A DNA stretch of 64,000 nucleotides from Novilysobacter_A longmucuonensis (GCF_046600735.1 NZ_JBJMAW010000001.1:372001-436000); one strand, 5' to 3'. Positions 34,534 through 44,448 are shown, counted from the first letter of the stretch. Numbers and translations are program-made. Notes: generated from the letters alone by a model not told the origin.

Positions 34534-34922
34534 CAGGTTGGGCTCATCGGGTCGGAGTCTTTAGTCTTCATGTCGGTGCGCGGCAGGTTGCACGCGGCGG
34601 GTCGCGCGGGGCCGGTCTCCCCGACCACCCAGTCCAGATACGGAGCAAGCCCGCCGACGGCTTCGACCGCGATGACCTCCGGCAGTTCAGCCGGATGCAG
34701 CGCGTGCACCCGGGCGGTGAGGGCATCGAGGTGTTCGCGCGTGGTTTTGATCAGCAGCAGGACCTCGTCGGCCTGTTCGATGCGCCCTTCCCAGCGATAG
34801 GTGGAGGTCAGTCCCGGCAACTGGTTGACGCAGGCCGCCAGCCGCTCCTCGACCAGGGCGGTGGCGAGCGTACGCGCGCTGGCGGCGTCCGGGCAGGTGC
34901 ACAGGCAGATCAGGACGGTCAT
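34533..34922 (-). CDS. cutA: CutA divalent-cation tolerance protein
   Basis: Small trimeric protein implicated in copper and other divalent-metal tolerance. Start ATG 34922 gives 129 residues. CTCPDAASARTLATALVEER, LAACVNQLPGLTSTYRWEG and KTTREHL with HPAELPEVIAV are the CutA core; the last 20 residues are an extension. Its stop overlaps the dsbD start by one base (TGATG). The cutA-dsbD pairing is long known from Escherichia coli, where the dsbD gene was first called cutA2. Confidence 0.94.
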   Translation of the reverse strand: MTVLICLCTCPDAASARTLATALVEERLAACVNQLPGLTSTYRWEGRIEQADEVLLLIKTTREHLDALTARVHALHPAELPEVIAVEAVGGLAPYLDWVVGETGPARPAACNLPRTDMKTKDSDPMSPT

Positions 34923-34986
34923 GCGTGCCGATTCTACCGGCCGCGCGGCCGCCCCGGACCGGCGCGGCCAACCGGCCGGCGGCGGC

Positions 34987-35397
34987 TCAGCGCGTATTCC
35001 TGCCGCCATCCCCGCCGCTGCGGCGCCCGATGCGTTGCGAAGCCAACTGTTCGGCGATCTCGACCAGCGGCGCCCGCGCCAGCATCGGCGCCTCGCGGAA
35101 CGCCACCAGCAGGCGCAACTCCAGTGGATCATCGATCAGCATCGCGTCGGCGGCAGCGACCGAGTCCATCGCGATGTCTTCGGTCAGGGTCATGCGCCCG
35201 CGCCCGGTGGCGAGCCACTCGAACTGCACGCCCGTGGCGAGCGCCGCCTCGCGCAGGTGGTTGGCGCTGGGCGACTTGCCCAGGCTGGCCTCCCAATGGC
35301 TCACCGCGCTGCGCTGCACGCCGACAGCCCGGCCCAGCGCGCTCTGCGACAGGCCCGCGTGCCGGCGCGCGAGGCGGATGCGTTGCTGGGGCGTCAT
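34987..35397 (-). CDS. Xre-family transcriptional regulator
   Basis: 136 residues. An N-terminal Cro/C1-type helix-turn-helix (about 3-60: RIRLARRHAGLSQSALGRAV, GVQRSAVSHWEAS) is followed by GVQFEWLATGRG and a helical tail ending in a basic Gly/Arg segment. Seen in related bacteria close to groES. Direct repeats of GTATAN3-4TGGTA about 130-170 bases upstream of the start (35526-35564) are candidate operators. Target unknown; it lies between cutA and groES but is transcribed away from groES. Confidence 0.85.
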   Translation of the reverse strand: MTPQQRIRLARRHAGLSQSALGRAVGVQRSAVSHWEASLGKSPSANHLREAALATGVQFEWLATGRGRMTLTEDIAMDSVAAADAMLIDDPLELRLLVAFREAPMLARAPLVEIAEQLASQRIGRRSGGDGGRNTR

Positions 35398-35525
35398 CGA
35401 CCGGCTCCCGCGGGCGAGGGTGTGTGTCCGGCGCGGCGGGAGCGAAGCCGCAGCGGAGCGGCATCCGGGGTGTCCAGGGCTAGGGTGTCCAGTAGTGGCG
35501 GCGCTACCGATACTGTCCGCAACGT

Positions 35526-35564
35526 GTATACCGATGGTAGCGGCACGGCCCGTATATGCTGGTA
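35526..35564. promoter_or_regulatory. Putative operator: two GTATA-N3/4-TGGTA sites
   Basis: 35526-35539 reads GTATACCGATGGTA and 35552-35564 reads GTATATGCTGGTA: two direct sites with about 26-base spacing, i.e. on the same side of the helix at about 2.5 turns. This AT-richer block stands out in the surrounding GC-rich DNA and is upstream of the Xre gene. The assignment to Xre is inference. Confidence 0.4.
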
Positions 35565-35756
35565 CAGTTCTGCTTTCATGCGGTTCAGCTCGTCAATACG
35601 CTACTGGAAGCGCACGACACCATAAGCCGACTGCTCTGGTCAAGGCGAGTTCGTACGAACAGAATCGCCGCACGCCGACAGGACGTCAGCGCGGACAGGA
35701 GTCGCCAGGTCAGGGGAGGGGCCACGGACGCCGTGCTCGGATGCCATCTCCGTACC

Positions 35757-35792
35757 AGAAAGAGCGCGTGCCTTCGGGGACGCGCTCTTTCT
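35757..35792. terminator. Strong bidirectional hairpin terminator, owner unclear
   Basis: AGAAAGAGCGCG pairs perfectly with CGCGCTCTTTCT around a 12-base loop containing TTCGGG; A-rich on the left and T-rich on the right so it could work in both directions. No gene ends beside it: the stretch 35398-35756 has no supportable coding region, so a short non-coding transcript may end here. Confidence 0.75.
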
Positions 35793-35907
35793 TCATGGGC
35801 GCGTGGCTGCGCATCCGCCAGGCTGCCGCCGCCCAAGGTCGAGCGGTCCCGGCCGCACCGCGGCCCGATCCGCCTTTGACCAGCCGATGGCCGCCGTGAG
35901 GCGAACC

Positions 35908-35935
35908 CTTGAAAGCATCCTGATCCGCCCCATCT
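35908..35935 (+). promoter_or_regulatory. Sigma-32 (RpoH) heat-shock promoter of groESL
   Basis: CTTGAAA (35908-35914), a 13-base spacer and CCCCATCT (35928-35935) match the RpoH consensus CTTGAAA-N(11-16)-CCCCATNT at every specified position. It lies about 110 bases before the groES ATG. I see no CIRCE operator, so HrcA control is unlikely. Confidence 0.92.
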
Positions 35936-36047
35936 CCTCGCCACCCCGGTTCGCCGGGCGTTGTCGTCTCCGGCATTGGCACTCACCGGGGGCGACTGCT
36001 AAAATTCTGATCTTTTCCCCACCCCTTCAACCACTTAGAGGTTGTCC

Positions 36048-36335
36048 ATGAATATCAAGCCGCTCTACGATCGCGTGGTCATCAAGCGCATGGAAGAAGA
36101 AAAGATGTCCGCCGGCGGCATCGTGATTCCCGACTCGGCCACCGAAAAGCCGATCAAGGGCGAAGTCATCGCCGTCGGCGAAGGCAAGGTGCTCGACAAC
36201 GGCAGCGTGCGCGCGCCGAACGTCAAGGTCGGCGACAAGGTGCTGTTCGGCAAATACAGCGGCACTGAAGTGAAGCTCGACGGCACCGATCTGCTGGTGG
36301 TCAAGGAAGACGACATCTTCGCGATCCTCGGCTGA
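36048..36335 (+). CDS. groES: Co-chaperonin GroES
   Basis: Heptameric lid of the GroEL folding chamber. 95 residues, standard. ATG 36048 has AGAGG six bases upstream; a TTG two codons earlier is in frame but poorly placed. MNIKPLYDRVVIKRMEEE, the mobile loop KMSAGGIVIPDSATEKP (residues about 20-36) and GDKVLFGKYSG are intact. Heat-shock promoter upstream; groEL follows after 119 bases occupied by a REP pair. Confidence 0.98.
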   Translation: MNIKPLYDRVVIKRMEEEKMSAGGIVIPDSATEKPIKGEVIAVGEGKVLDNGSVRAPNVKVGDKVLFGKYSGTEVKLDGTDLLVVKEDDIFAILG

Positions 36336-36338
36336 TGC

Positions 36339-36446
36339 GTAGGGCGGGTTTCAACCCGCCGCCACATCACCAGGAACAGCGATGGCGGGTTGAAACCCGC
36401 CCTACCCGTTCTTCCGATTCCCTATTCCCCATTCCCGATTCCCGGA
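36339..36446. repeat. REP pair and heptamer tract between groES and groEL
   Basis: GTAGGGCGGGTTTCAACCCGCC at 36339-36360 (stem GCGGGTT/AACCCGC) faces its reverse complement at 36384-36405. Then a loose heptamer run of ATTCCC-type units (36417-36446: GATTCCC, TATTCCC, CATTCCC, GATTCCC). In mRNA the pair can form one long hairpin between the two cistrons. Confidence 0.85.
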
Positions 36447-36454
36447 GTTAAAAA

Positions 36455-38107
<1,653 letters not shown>

Positions 38108-38170
38108 TCCAGCGCCCCGGCCGAGCGCGTCGCGACACCGCGACGCGCTGGTTAGCCCGGCAACACCAGG

Positions 38171-38200
38171 AACCCCGCCCCCGAGGCGGGGTTCTTTTTT
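38171..38200 (+). terminator. Terminator of the groESL operon
   Basis: AACCCCGCC-cccga-GGCGGGGTT followed by CTTTTTT: a nine-base-pair stem with a T-run, 64 bases after groEL. Confidence 0.95.
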
Positions 38201-38784
38201 GCCTGGTCCTTATCTTCGCGTTCTCGTGGGACGGTGTGACCACCACTGGCAAGAAGAAGGCTTTCTTGGTGCCCGACGGCGATTACGTGGTGAAGCGCAG
38301 AGACGGTCTTTTCCAAACTGCCGGGTTCTTTTTTGCGCTGCAGCGTGCATTGTTGATCACACCTCCCTCACGATCGGGCTGCATCCCGACGTGGGGGAGG
38401 GAGCAGGCCCGCTACCGGTTCGACCGGGGCGGGCTTTTTGTTTGGCCCGGTCCTGGCTCGCAAATCAGCGGTGCCGGTGCCGGTGCAGGAGCGCCTTGTC
38501 TGGCCTGCGGGGAGACGCGCCGCGGCTTGCATCGCGCCCATGGGGTGCTCCTACAAAAACAGCGGCGCCAATGTAGGAGCGGGCCACGCCCGCGAGCGGC
38601 GACTCGCGAGCCATGTCGCTGCCGTGCCGCCCCGGTTCCGCGCGGCGAACGCGGGCCGCCACATGCCCTTGATGCCACGCAACAGGTTTCGTGATCCCCA
38701 TCACGGTTAGACTCGGCCGGCCGGTTTCAGCGTTCAGCTGGGATTTGGCAACTGGATCTTTTCGTTTTTTCAAGGGAGCTACAC
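38201..38784. other. Gene-poor stretch between groEL and the subtilase gene
   Basis: The stretch contains: a weak open frame from GTG 38236 with coding-like third positions for about 30 codons (TGKKKAFLVPDGDYVVKRRD), then T-runs; a hairpin CTCCC.CACG...CGTGGGGGAG at 38363-38400; a terminator-like hairpin at 38407-38439; and two REPs in outward orientation, 38532-38554 (reverse, stem GCGCCC class) and 38573-38595 (forward, stem GCGGGC/GCCCGC). AGGGAG at 38774-38779 is the subtilase RBS. I do not call a gene here. Confidence 0.6.
38407..38439 (+). terminator. Orphan terminator hairpin
   Basis: GCCCGC...GCGGGC enclosing an inner CCGG/CCGG stem, followed by TTTTTG. It lies 300 bases after groEL with no recognised gene before it, so it may end a short transcript starting after the groEL terminator. 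Confidence 0.6.
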
Positions 38785-40146
38785 ATGAACTTGTCTGTAC
38801 GGGCCATCGCATTGGCCCTGGGTACCGTGGGTTTTGCCGCATCCGTCCACGCCGAGACCTTTGTCGTCGCGGCCAACGGCAATGCCTTCGACCAGCAGCT
38901 CGCACAACGCATCGAAGCGGCCGGCGGCACCATCACCGCGCGTCTGCCGCAGATCGGCGTGGCGATCGTGGAATCGGAATACGCCGGGTTTGCCGATCGC
39001 GCTGCGCGGGTGAAGGGCGTGCATTCGGCGGTGGCCGACTACGTGTTGCAGTTCGAGCAGCCGCAGGGCAGCGAGCCGATCGCGGCCGATGCCTTCGGCA
39101 ATCCGCCGGCATCGGGCGAGGACGACTTTTTCTTCGACCTGCAGTGGGGCCATGCCGCAATCGACGCGGCCGGCGCGTGGAATGCCGGTTATCGCGGCGA
39201 AGGTGCGATCGTGGCGGTGCTGGACTCGGGCCTGTACTGCGACCACGTCGACATCGCGCCGAACCTGATCGGCGGCGCATCGTTCGTGCCGAGCGAGCCG
39301 GACTTCTGCAACACCAGCGGCAGCAGCCATGGCACCCACGTGGCCGGTACGATCCTGGCCGCCGACAATGGCATCGGCACGATTGGTGTCGCGCCGGAAG
39401 CCAGGCTGCTCGCGGTCAAGGTACTGAGCGCGGCCAACGGCAGCGGCAGCTTCGCCGGGATCATCCAGGGCATCGTTTTCGCCGCCGAGCAGGGCGCCGA
39501 CGTGATCAACATGAGCCTGGGCGTGGCCGGTGGGCTGCCGACCAGCGGCCCCGGCGCCAACCAGGTCGCGGCCCTGATCAACACCACCGCGCGCGCCACG
39601 CGCTACGCCGCCAGCCGCAACGCACTGGTGGTGGCTTCGGCCGGCAACGACGCGCGCGATCTGGACCACGACAAGAGCGTGCGTGCATTCCCGGCGCAAC
39701 TGCCGGGCGTGCTGGCGATCTCGGCCACCGCGCCGACCGGCTGGGCGCTGGCGCCGTTCGACATCGACCTGGACGGCCGCGCGAGCTACAGCAACTACGG
39801 CCAATCGGCGATCGACTTCGCCGCGCCGGGCGGCGACTTCGTCTATCCCGGCAACGAAGGCTGCCAGATCGGCTTCGTGGGTCAGGCGTGCTGGGTGTTC
39901 GACATGGTGTTCAGCACCACCTTCACCTCCGGCGGCAGCTCGTTCTACAGCTGGAACGCGGGCACCAGCATGGCCGCCCCGCATGCCTCGGGCGTGGCTG
40001 CGCTGATCATCGGCAAGCACGGCGGTGACATGAAGCCGGCCGCGGTGACGCGCATCCTGCGCGCCTCCGCCGATGACCTGGGCAAGCCCGGCAACGACGA
40101 CACCTTCGGTGGCGGCCGGGTCAACGCGGCGCGCGCGGTCCGGTAA
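38785..40146 (+). CDS. Secreted subtilisin-like serine protease (S8 family)
   Basis: 453 residues: signal peptide 1-23 (ending VHA), a propeptide of about 90 residues with the inhibitor-I9-like QRIEAAGGTITARLPQIGVA, then the S8 domain. The catalytic triad is D147 (VAVLDSGL), H182 (SSHGTHVAG) and S395 (NAGTSMAAPH); N288 in SAGND is the oxyanion-hole residue. Cysteines 152/175 and 360/369 could form disulfides. The chain ends soon after the catalytic domain (GGGRVNAARAV), so it lacks the C-terminal secretion extensions found in many Lysobacter proteases. Lysobacter and relatives release several such proteases to digest other microbes. Confidence 0.94.
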   Translation: MNLSVRAIALALGTVGFAASVHAETFVVAANGNAFDQQLAQRIEAAGGTITARLPQIGVAIVESEYAGFADRAARVKGVHSAVADYVLQFEQPQGSEPIAADAFGNPPASGEDDFFFDLQWGHAAIDAAGAWNAGYRGEGAIVAVLDSGLYCDHVDIAPNLIGGASFVPSEPDFCNTSGSSHGTHVAGTILAADNGIGTIGVAPEARLLAVKVLSAANGSGSFAGIIQGIVFAAEQGADVINMSLGVAGGLPTSGPGANQVAALINTTARATRYAASRNALVVASAGNDARDLDHDKSVRAFPAQLPGVLAISATAPTGWALAPFDIDLDGRASYSNYGQSAIDFAAPGGDFVYPGNEGCQIGFVGQACWVFDMVFSTTFTSGGSSFYSWNAGTSMAAPHASGVAALIIGKHGGDMKPAAVTRILRASADDLGKPGNDDTFGGGRVNAARAVR

Positions 40147-40166
40147 CCGCATCACCGCAACACCAG

Positions 40167-40199
40167 AAGGCGCTCGTCGGCAACGGCGGGCGCCTTTTT
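40167..40199 (+). terminator. Terminator of the subtilase gene
   Basis: AAGGCGC pairs with GCGCCTT across a 15-base loop and is followed by TTTTT... the stem is GC-rich and sits 21 bases after the stop. Confidence 0.85.
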
Positions 40200-40247
40200 G
40201 ATGGTCGGCAGCTCGGGCGGCATGCCGACGCGTGCCATCATCGAGGC

Positions 40248-43112
40248 ATGCCGATTGCGCTCACCGACACCGATTCCGATGCCCTCCGCGCACTGGCCGA
40301 GCGCGCGCTGACGCGGCTGCGCGCGGCGTCGCCGGAGGTGGCCGAGCAGTTGAGCGATCCCGATGGCGAGGCCGTGCAGCGCTGCCGCCAGGTCGCCATC
40401 GCCAGCGACTTCGCCATCGACACCCTGGTGCGCCAGCCCGATCGGCTGGTGGCGCTGCTGGTCGACCCCGATGCCGGCCCGGCGCCGCCGCCGGTGCTGG
40501 ACATCGACGCGCGCGAGCAGTGGCCGGCATTGCTGCGGCGCTACCGCGCGGCCGAGTCGGCGCGGCTGGTGTGGCGCGACGTGCTCGGCCTGGATGACGT
40601 CGATACGACCCTGGCCGGCAGCACCGCGCTGGCCGAGCGCTGCCTGGAGCTGGGCCTGGCAGCGCTGGAAACCGACATGGCGCAGCGGCACGGCGTCGTC
40701 CGCGATGGCGCTGGCGGCGCGCAGCGGCTGGTGGTGTTCGGCCTGGGCAAGCTCGGCGGTGCCGAGCTGAATTTCAGTTCCGATGTCGACCTGGTTTACG
40801 CCTACCCATCCGCCGACGACGCGGGCGAGGGCCAAGCGCCGCGCAGCAGCGACGGTGCCCGCCCGCTGGATGCCGAAGCCTGGTTCGCCAAACTCGGCCA
40901 GCAGCTCACCCGGCTGCTCGACGAGGTCACCGCCGATGGCTTTTGCCACCGGGTCGACCTGCGGCTGCGGCCCTACGGCAACGCCGGCCGCCCGGCGTGG
41001 TCGTTCGCGGCGATGGAGCAGTACTTCCAGCGCGAGGGCCGGGACTGGGAGCGCTATGCGTGGCAGAAGGCGCGCCCGGTCGCGGGCGACCTCAAAGCCG
41101 GCGAGCGCTTCCTGAAAACCCTGCGGCCGTTCGTGTACCGCCGCTACCTCGACTACGGCGCGCTCGACGGCCTGCGTGCGATGAAGGCCGCGATCACCGC
41201 CGAGGTCGCGCGCACCGAGCGGGCCGACGACATCAAGCGCGGCCCGGGGGGCATCCGAGAGATCGAGTTTCTGGCGCAGGCGCTGCAGCTGATCCGCGGT
41301 GGCCGCGAACCCGAGCTGCGCAGCCGGCAACTGCGCGCATCGCTCGCCGCGCTGGTCGAGGCCAACCAGATGACGCCCGAAGCCGGTGCGGCGCTGACCG
41401 GCGCCTACCGTTTCCTGCGCCGGCTCGAGAACCGCCTGCAGATGCTGCGCGATGCGCAGAGCCACTCGTTGCCCGAAGACGGCCAGGACCGCGCACGGAT
41501 CGCCCGTGGCTTGGGCTTCGAGGCCTGGGCCGCGCTGCGCGAGGCGCTGGATGCGCAGCGCACCCTGGTCAGCGAGGAGTTCGCCGCGCTGCTGGCGCCG
41601 CGTCGGCGCAACGCCGCGCCCGGCGCGCTGGCGAGCTACTGGCTGGCGTTGCCCGATGCGGGCGATGCCTCGGTGTTGACCCGGGCCGGATTCGAGCCGG
41701 CCGGCAACGCCGATGCGATCCTGCGCGACTTCGCCCGCAGTCCCGGCGTGGCCGGGCTGTCCGACAGCACCCGCGCCCGCCTCGACCGGGTACTGCCGGC
41801 GCTGCTGCATGGCGCGGCGTCCTCGTCGGAACCGATGCTGGCCTTGCGCCGGTTGCTGGCGATGCTGCACAACATCCTGCGCCGCAGCGCCTACCTGGCC
41901 TTGCTCGACGAGCAGCCCGCGGCCCTGGCGCGACTGGTCGAGGTGGTCACCCACAGCGCGCTGCTGGCCGAGCGGCTGGCGTCCCATCCGCTGCTGCTGG
42001 ATGAACTGCTAGACGTGCGCATCTCCGGGCCCTTGCCGGACCGCGCCGAGTTGCTCGCCGCCTGCGCGGCGGTCGCCGGCGACGACGACATCGAAGCGAC
42101 CTTGCAGGCCCTCAACGAGGTGCGCCAGGCCCTGGGCTTCCGCGTCGCGATGGCACTGCGTGACGGGCGCCAGTCCGCCACCGACAGCGCCCAGCAGCTG
42201 GCATGGCTGGCCGATGGCGTGGTCAGGCGGGTGGTGCTGCTGGCCGAACACGAAGTCGCGCGCACGCACGGGCGCATCGCGCAGGCGCGGTTCGCGGTGC
42301 TGGGTTACGGCAGCCTCGGCGGCGAGGAACTGGGCTTCGGCTCCGACCTGGACCTGGTGTTTCTGTACGACGCCGCGCCGGAGGCACAATCCGACGGTGA
42401 CCGCCCGATCGACGCCTCGCGCTGGTTCGCGCGGGTGGCGCAGAAAGTGGTCGCGCTGCTCGGCACGGTCACCGCCGCCGGCCGGTTGTTCGACGTCGAC
42501 GTGCGGCTGCGCCCCGACGGTGCCAAGGGCCTCCTGGTGTCCACGCTGTCGAGCTTCGCCGACTACCAGCGCACGCGTGCCTGGACCTGGGAGCACCAGG
42601 CGCTGGTGCGCGCACGCTGCGTCAGCGGCGATGCGCATCTCTGCGCCGACTTCGAGCGGGTACGCGCGCAAACGCTGGCCCGCGCCCGGCAGCGGCAACA
42701 GGTGCATGCCGACGTGGCCCGGATGCGCGGCCGCATGCGGGCCGAGCTCGACCGCGGCGACGCGGCGGCGTTCGACCTGAAGCAGGGCGAGGGCGGGCTG
42801 GTCGACCTGGAGTTCCTGCTGCAGGCGCTGGTGTTGCGCGAGGGCCACGTGCACCCGGTGCTGCTGGGTCCGCGCAACACGCCGGCTTTGATCCAGGCGA
42901 TGCGCGAGGCTGGGCTGCTGGACGCGGCCAGTGCCGCAGGCCTGCTCGCAGCGCACGCATTGCTGCTGGCGCGGGGGCTGGACTGCACGCTGGACCGGCG
43001 CTCGCGCCGGACTGCAATGGACGAGGAAGTCGAAGCCGCCCGGGCGGCGATCCGTTCCGCGACGCAGGCGCAGGGCCTGGACTTCACCGCACCCCGCGGC
43101 GAGGGCCTGTAG
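40248..43112 (+). CDS. glnE: Glutamine synthetase adenylyltransferase / deadenylase
   Basis: Adds AMP to or removes it from glutamine synthetase in response to PII, tuning ammonia assimilation. 954 residues, standard size. Two nucleotidyltransferase domains each carry the catalytic signature: GLGKLGGAELNFSSDVDLVY in the N-terminal deadenylase (about 164-185) and LGYGSLGGEELGFGSDLDLV in the C-terminal adenylylase (about 684-704). KRGPGGIREIEF and KQGEGGLVDLEFLLQ are the accompanying glnD/PII-uridylyl-type motifs. The final codons GEGL and stop TAG coincide with the GTAG head of a REP, so the C-terminus is set by a repeat. Confidence 0.96.
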   Translation: MPIALTDTDSDALRALAERALTRLRAASPEVAEQLSDPDGEAVQRCRQVAIASDFAIDTLVRQPDRLVALLVDPDAGPAPPPVLDIDAREQWPALLRRYRAAESARLVWRDVLGLDDVDTTLAGSTALAERCLELGLAALETDMAQRHGVVRDGAGGAQRLVVFGLGKLGGAELNFSSDVDLVYAYPSADDAGEGQAPRSSDGARPLDAEAWFAKLGQQLTRLLDEVTADGFCHRVDLRLRPYGNAGRPAWSFAAMEQYFQREGRDWERYAWQKARPVAGDLKAGERFLKTLRPFVYRRYLDYGALDGLRAMKAAITAEVARTERADDIKRGPGGIREIEFLAQALQLIRGGREPELRSRQLRASLAALVEANQMTPEAGAALTGAYRFLRRLENRLQMLRDAQSHSLPEDGQDRARIARGLGFEAWAALREALDAQRTLVSEEFAALLAPRRRNAAPGALASYWLALPDAGDASVLTRAGFEPAGNADAILRDFARSPGVAGLSDSTRARLDRVLPALLHGAASSSEPMLALRRLLAMLHNILRRSAYLALLDEQPAALARLVEVVTHSALLAERLASHPLLLDELLDVRISGPLPDRAELLAACAAVAGDDDIEATLQALNEVRQALGFRVAMALRDGRQSATDSAQQLAWLADGVVRRVVLLAEHEVARTHGRIAQARFAVLGYGSLGGEELGFGSDLDLVFLYDAAPEAQSDGDRPIDASRWFARVAQKVVALLGTVTAAGRLFDVDVRLRPDGAKGLLVSTLSSFADYQRTRAWTWEHQALVRARCVSGDAHLCADFERVRAQTLARARQRQQVHADVARMRGRMRAELDRGDAAAFDLKQGEGGLVDLEFLLQALVLREGHVHPVLLGPRNTPALIQAMREAGLLDAASAAGLLAAHALLLARGLDCTLDRRSRRTAMDEEVEAARAAIRSATQAQGLDFTAPRGEGL

Positions 43113-43474
43113 GAGCGCCCCATGGGCGCGAAGTCTTCGTGCAGGTGCTGCGGAGGGTGGTGCCCCATCGCGCCCATGGGGCGCTCCTACAGAAGCTGCG
43201 CCACCGACGTGTCCGTAGAGCCGAGCTTGCTCGGCTGCCTTAGCACCTTGCCAGCAGCAGCGGAGCAAGCTCCGCTCTACAGCACCTGCCGGCTGTTTGT
43301 AGGAGCGCCCATGGGCGCGAGCTCTTCGTGCAGGCGCTGTGGAAGGTGGTGCCCCGGTCGCGGGCATGGCCCGCTCCTACACCAGCTGCGCCACCGACCT
43401 GTCCGTAGAGCCGAGCTTGCTCGGCTGCTTCCACGCGCGTGGCCGAAGCAGCAGCGGCGCAAGCTTCGCTCTAC
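43109..43474. repeat. Eight-hairpin REP array, tandemly duplicated
   Basis: The gap between the convergent glnE and ELM1 genes is wholly occupied by eight REPs in alternating orientation: 43109-43131 (+), 43168-43190 (-), 43215-43236 (+), 43259-43280 (-), then a second round 43299-43320 (+), 43358-43380 (-), 43405-43426 (+), 43453-43474 (-). Rounds one and two share spacers (TCTTCGTGCAGG, GAGCTGCGCCACCGAC-like, GTCC) so the 190-base unit was duplicated. Stems differ between rounds but stay paired. The outermost GTAG heads form the stop codons of both genes. Confidence 0.92.
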
Positions 43475-44448
43475 AGGTGCAGGCGCGCTTTGACCTCTTC
43501 GGCGATGCGCGCGGTCTCGCGCAGCGGCACCACCGGGTAGTCGGCCAGCACGCCGTCCAGCGGGCGCAGGCGGTCGCGGCTCAGCAGGCTCTCGAGAAAG
43601 CGCTTCGGCCGGCCGCGGACCCGCTCGATGCCGGCGGCGAATACCGGCGCGTCGGTCGCGCAGGCCTCCGACAGCATGTTGACCGAGTCGGCGGTGCAGA
43701 CGATCCGGTCGGCCCAGCCGAGCAGCCCGGGGTAGGGGTTCTCGCCGCCCTCGCTGCCGGTCCAGACCACGCCCGGAATGCCGATGAAGCGCTCGCGCAG
43801 CCGCGCCTTGACCGCTTCGGGCGTGCGTCGCGAAGTGGTGGCCAGCACGCTGCCGCCTTCGCGCGCCACCGCCGCGCCGATCTGCGCGGCGATCTGGCCG
43901 AACAGCGCGGTGTCGAACGCCGCATGGGTGCTGGCACCGCCCAGCAACAGCGCGGTGCGTGGCTGCGGCAGCTTCGCGAGCGCCGCGAAATCGCGCCGCG
44001 CCGCTGCCAGCCAGAGGTCATCGACCGGGTGCAGGCTGCCCAGCAGGGTCAGCACGTTGGGGCCGCTGAGCGCGTCGTGCTCGGGCGCGATCACCAGGTC
44101 CCAATGGCGCGTCGACACGCGCGGATCGAGGATCTGCACGGCCTTGGCGCCACGCGCGCGCAATAGCCGCGTCGCCAGCGCGGCTTGCCGTCCGCAGCCG
44201 ATCGCCAGCGCCGGTGGATCCGACAGGGCATCGGCGAATCCGTCGCCAAATGCATGCGCTGCGCCCGGCATCCGTCGCGGCGCCAGCCACCGCCAGGGTG
44301 CGCGTGGCTGCAGCGTTTGTGCATGCACGCTCATGCCACGCGACTGCAAGGCCAGCGCATCGGCCAGTGCCGTGGCCTGGCGCGAGTTGCCGGCATGGCC
44401 GTCGGTCACGGTCCAGGCAGCGAGGGTCGCGGTGCTGGGTCGTTGCAC
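43471..44448 (-). CDS. ELM1/GtrOC1-family putative glycosyltransferase
   Basis: 325 residues of the family named after plant ELM1 ('mitochondrial fission' in annotations), which in bacteria looks like a GT-B glycosyltransferase. AWTVTDGHAGNSRQATALA is the conserved start, IGCGRQAALATRLLR and LLGGASTHAAFD the nucleotide-sugar-type loops, and RIVCTADSVNMLSEACATDAPVFA the conserved C-terminal acceptor/donor region. I used GTG 44448 because homology begins there; the open frame continues upstream antisense to the next gene. Stop TAG lies within a REP head. Activity has not been shown for the family; an envelope sugar role is plausible given LPS genes nearby. Confidence 0.82.
   Translation of the reverse strand: MQRPSTATLAAWTVTDGHAGNSRQATALADALALQSRGMSVHAQTLQPRAPWRWLAPRRMPGAAHAFGDGFADALSDPPALAIGCGRQAALATRLLRARGAKAVQILDPRVSTRHWDLVIAPEHDALSGPNVLTLLGSLHPVDDLWLAAARRDFAALAKLPQPRTALLLGGASTHAAFDTALFGQIAAQIGAAVAREGGSVLATTSRRTPEAVKARLRERFIGIPGVVWTGSEGGENPYPGLLGWADRIVCTADSVNMLSEACATDAPVFAAGIERVRGRPKRFLESLLSRDRLRPLDGVLADYPVVPLRETARIAEEVKARLHL

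Noticed and set aside
34923..35132. 70-codon N-terminal extension of CutA
   Set aside because: Lies antisense to or beyond the normal CutA start and overlaps the Xre gene; CutA homology begins at MTVLICLCTC.
35556..35879. Plus-strand frame of about 107 codons before groES
   Set aside because: It runs straight through the perfect terminator hairpin at 35757-35792 and has no recognisable domain.
35710..35982. Minus-strand frame of 90 codons overlapping the groESL promoter
   Set aside because: Covers both the terminator and the sigma-32 promoter; composition is that of a shadow frame.
38779..40155. Minus-strand frame of 458 codons opposite the subtilase
   Set aside because: Mirror frame of a GC-rich gene; the plus strand has signal peptide and full catalytic triad.
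43109..43474. CRISPR array
   Set aside because: Units are palindromic hairpins in alternating orientation with copied, not unique, spacers and no cas genes nearby.
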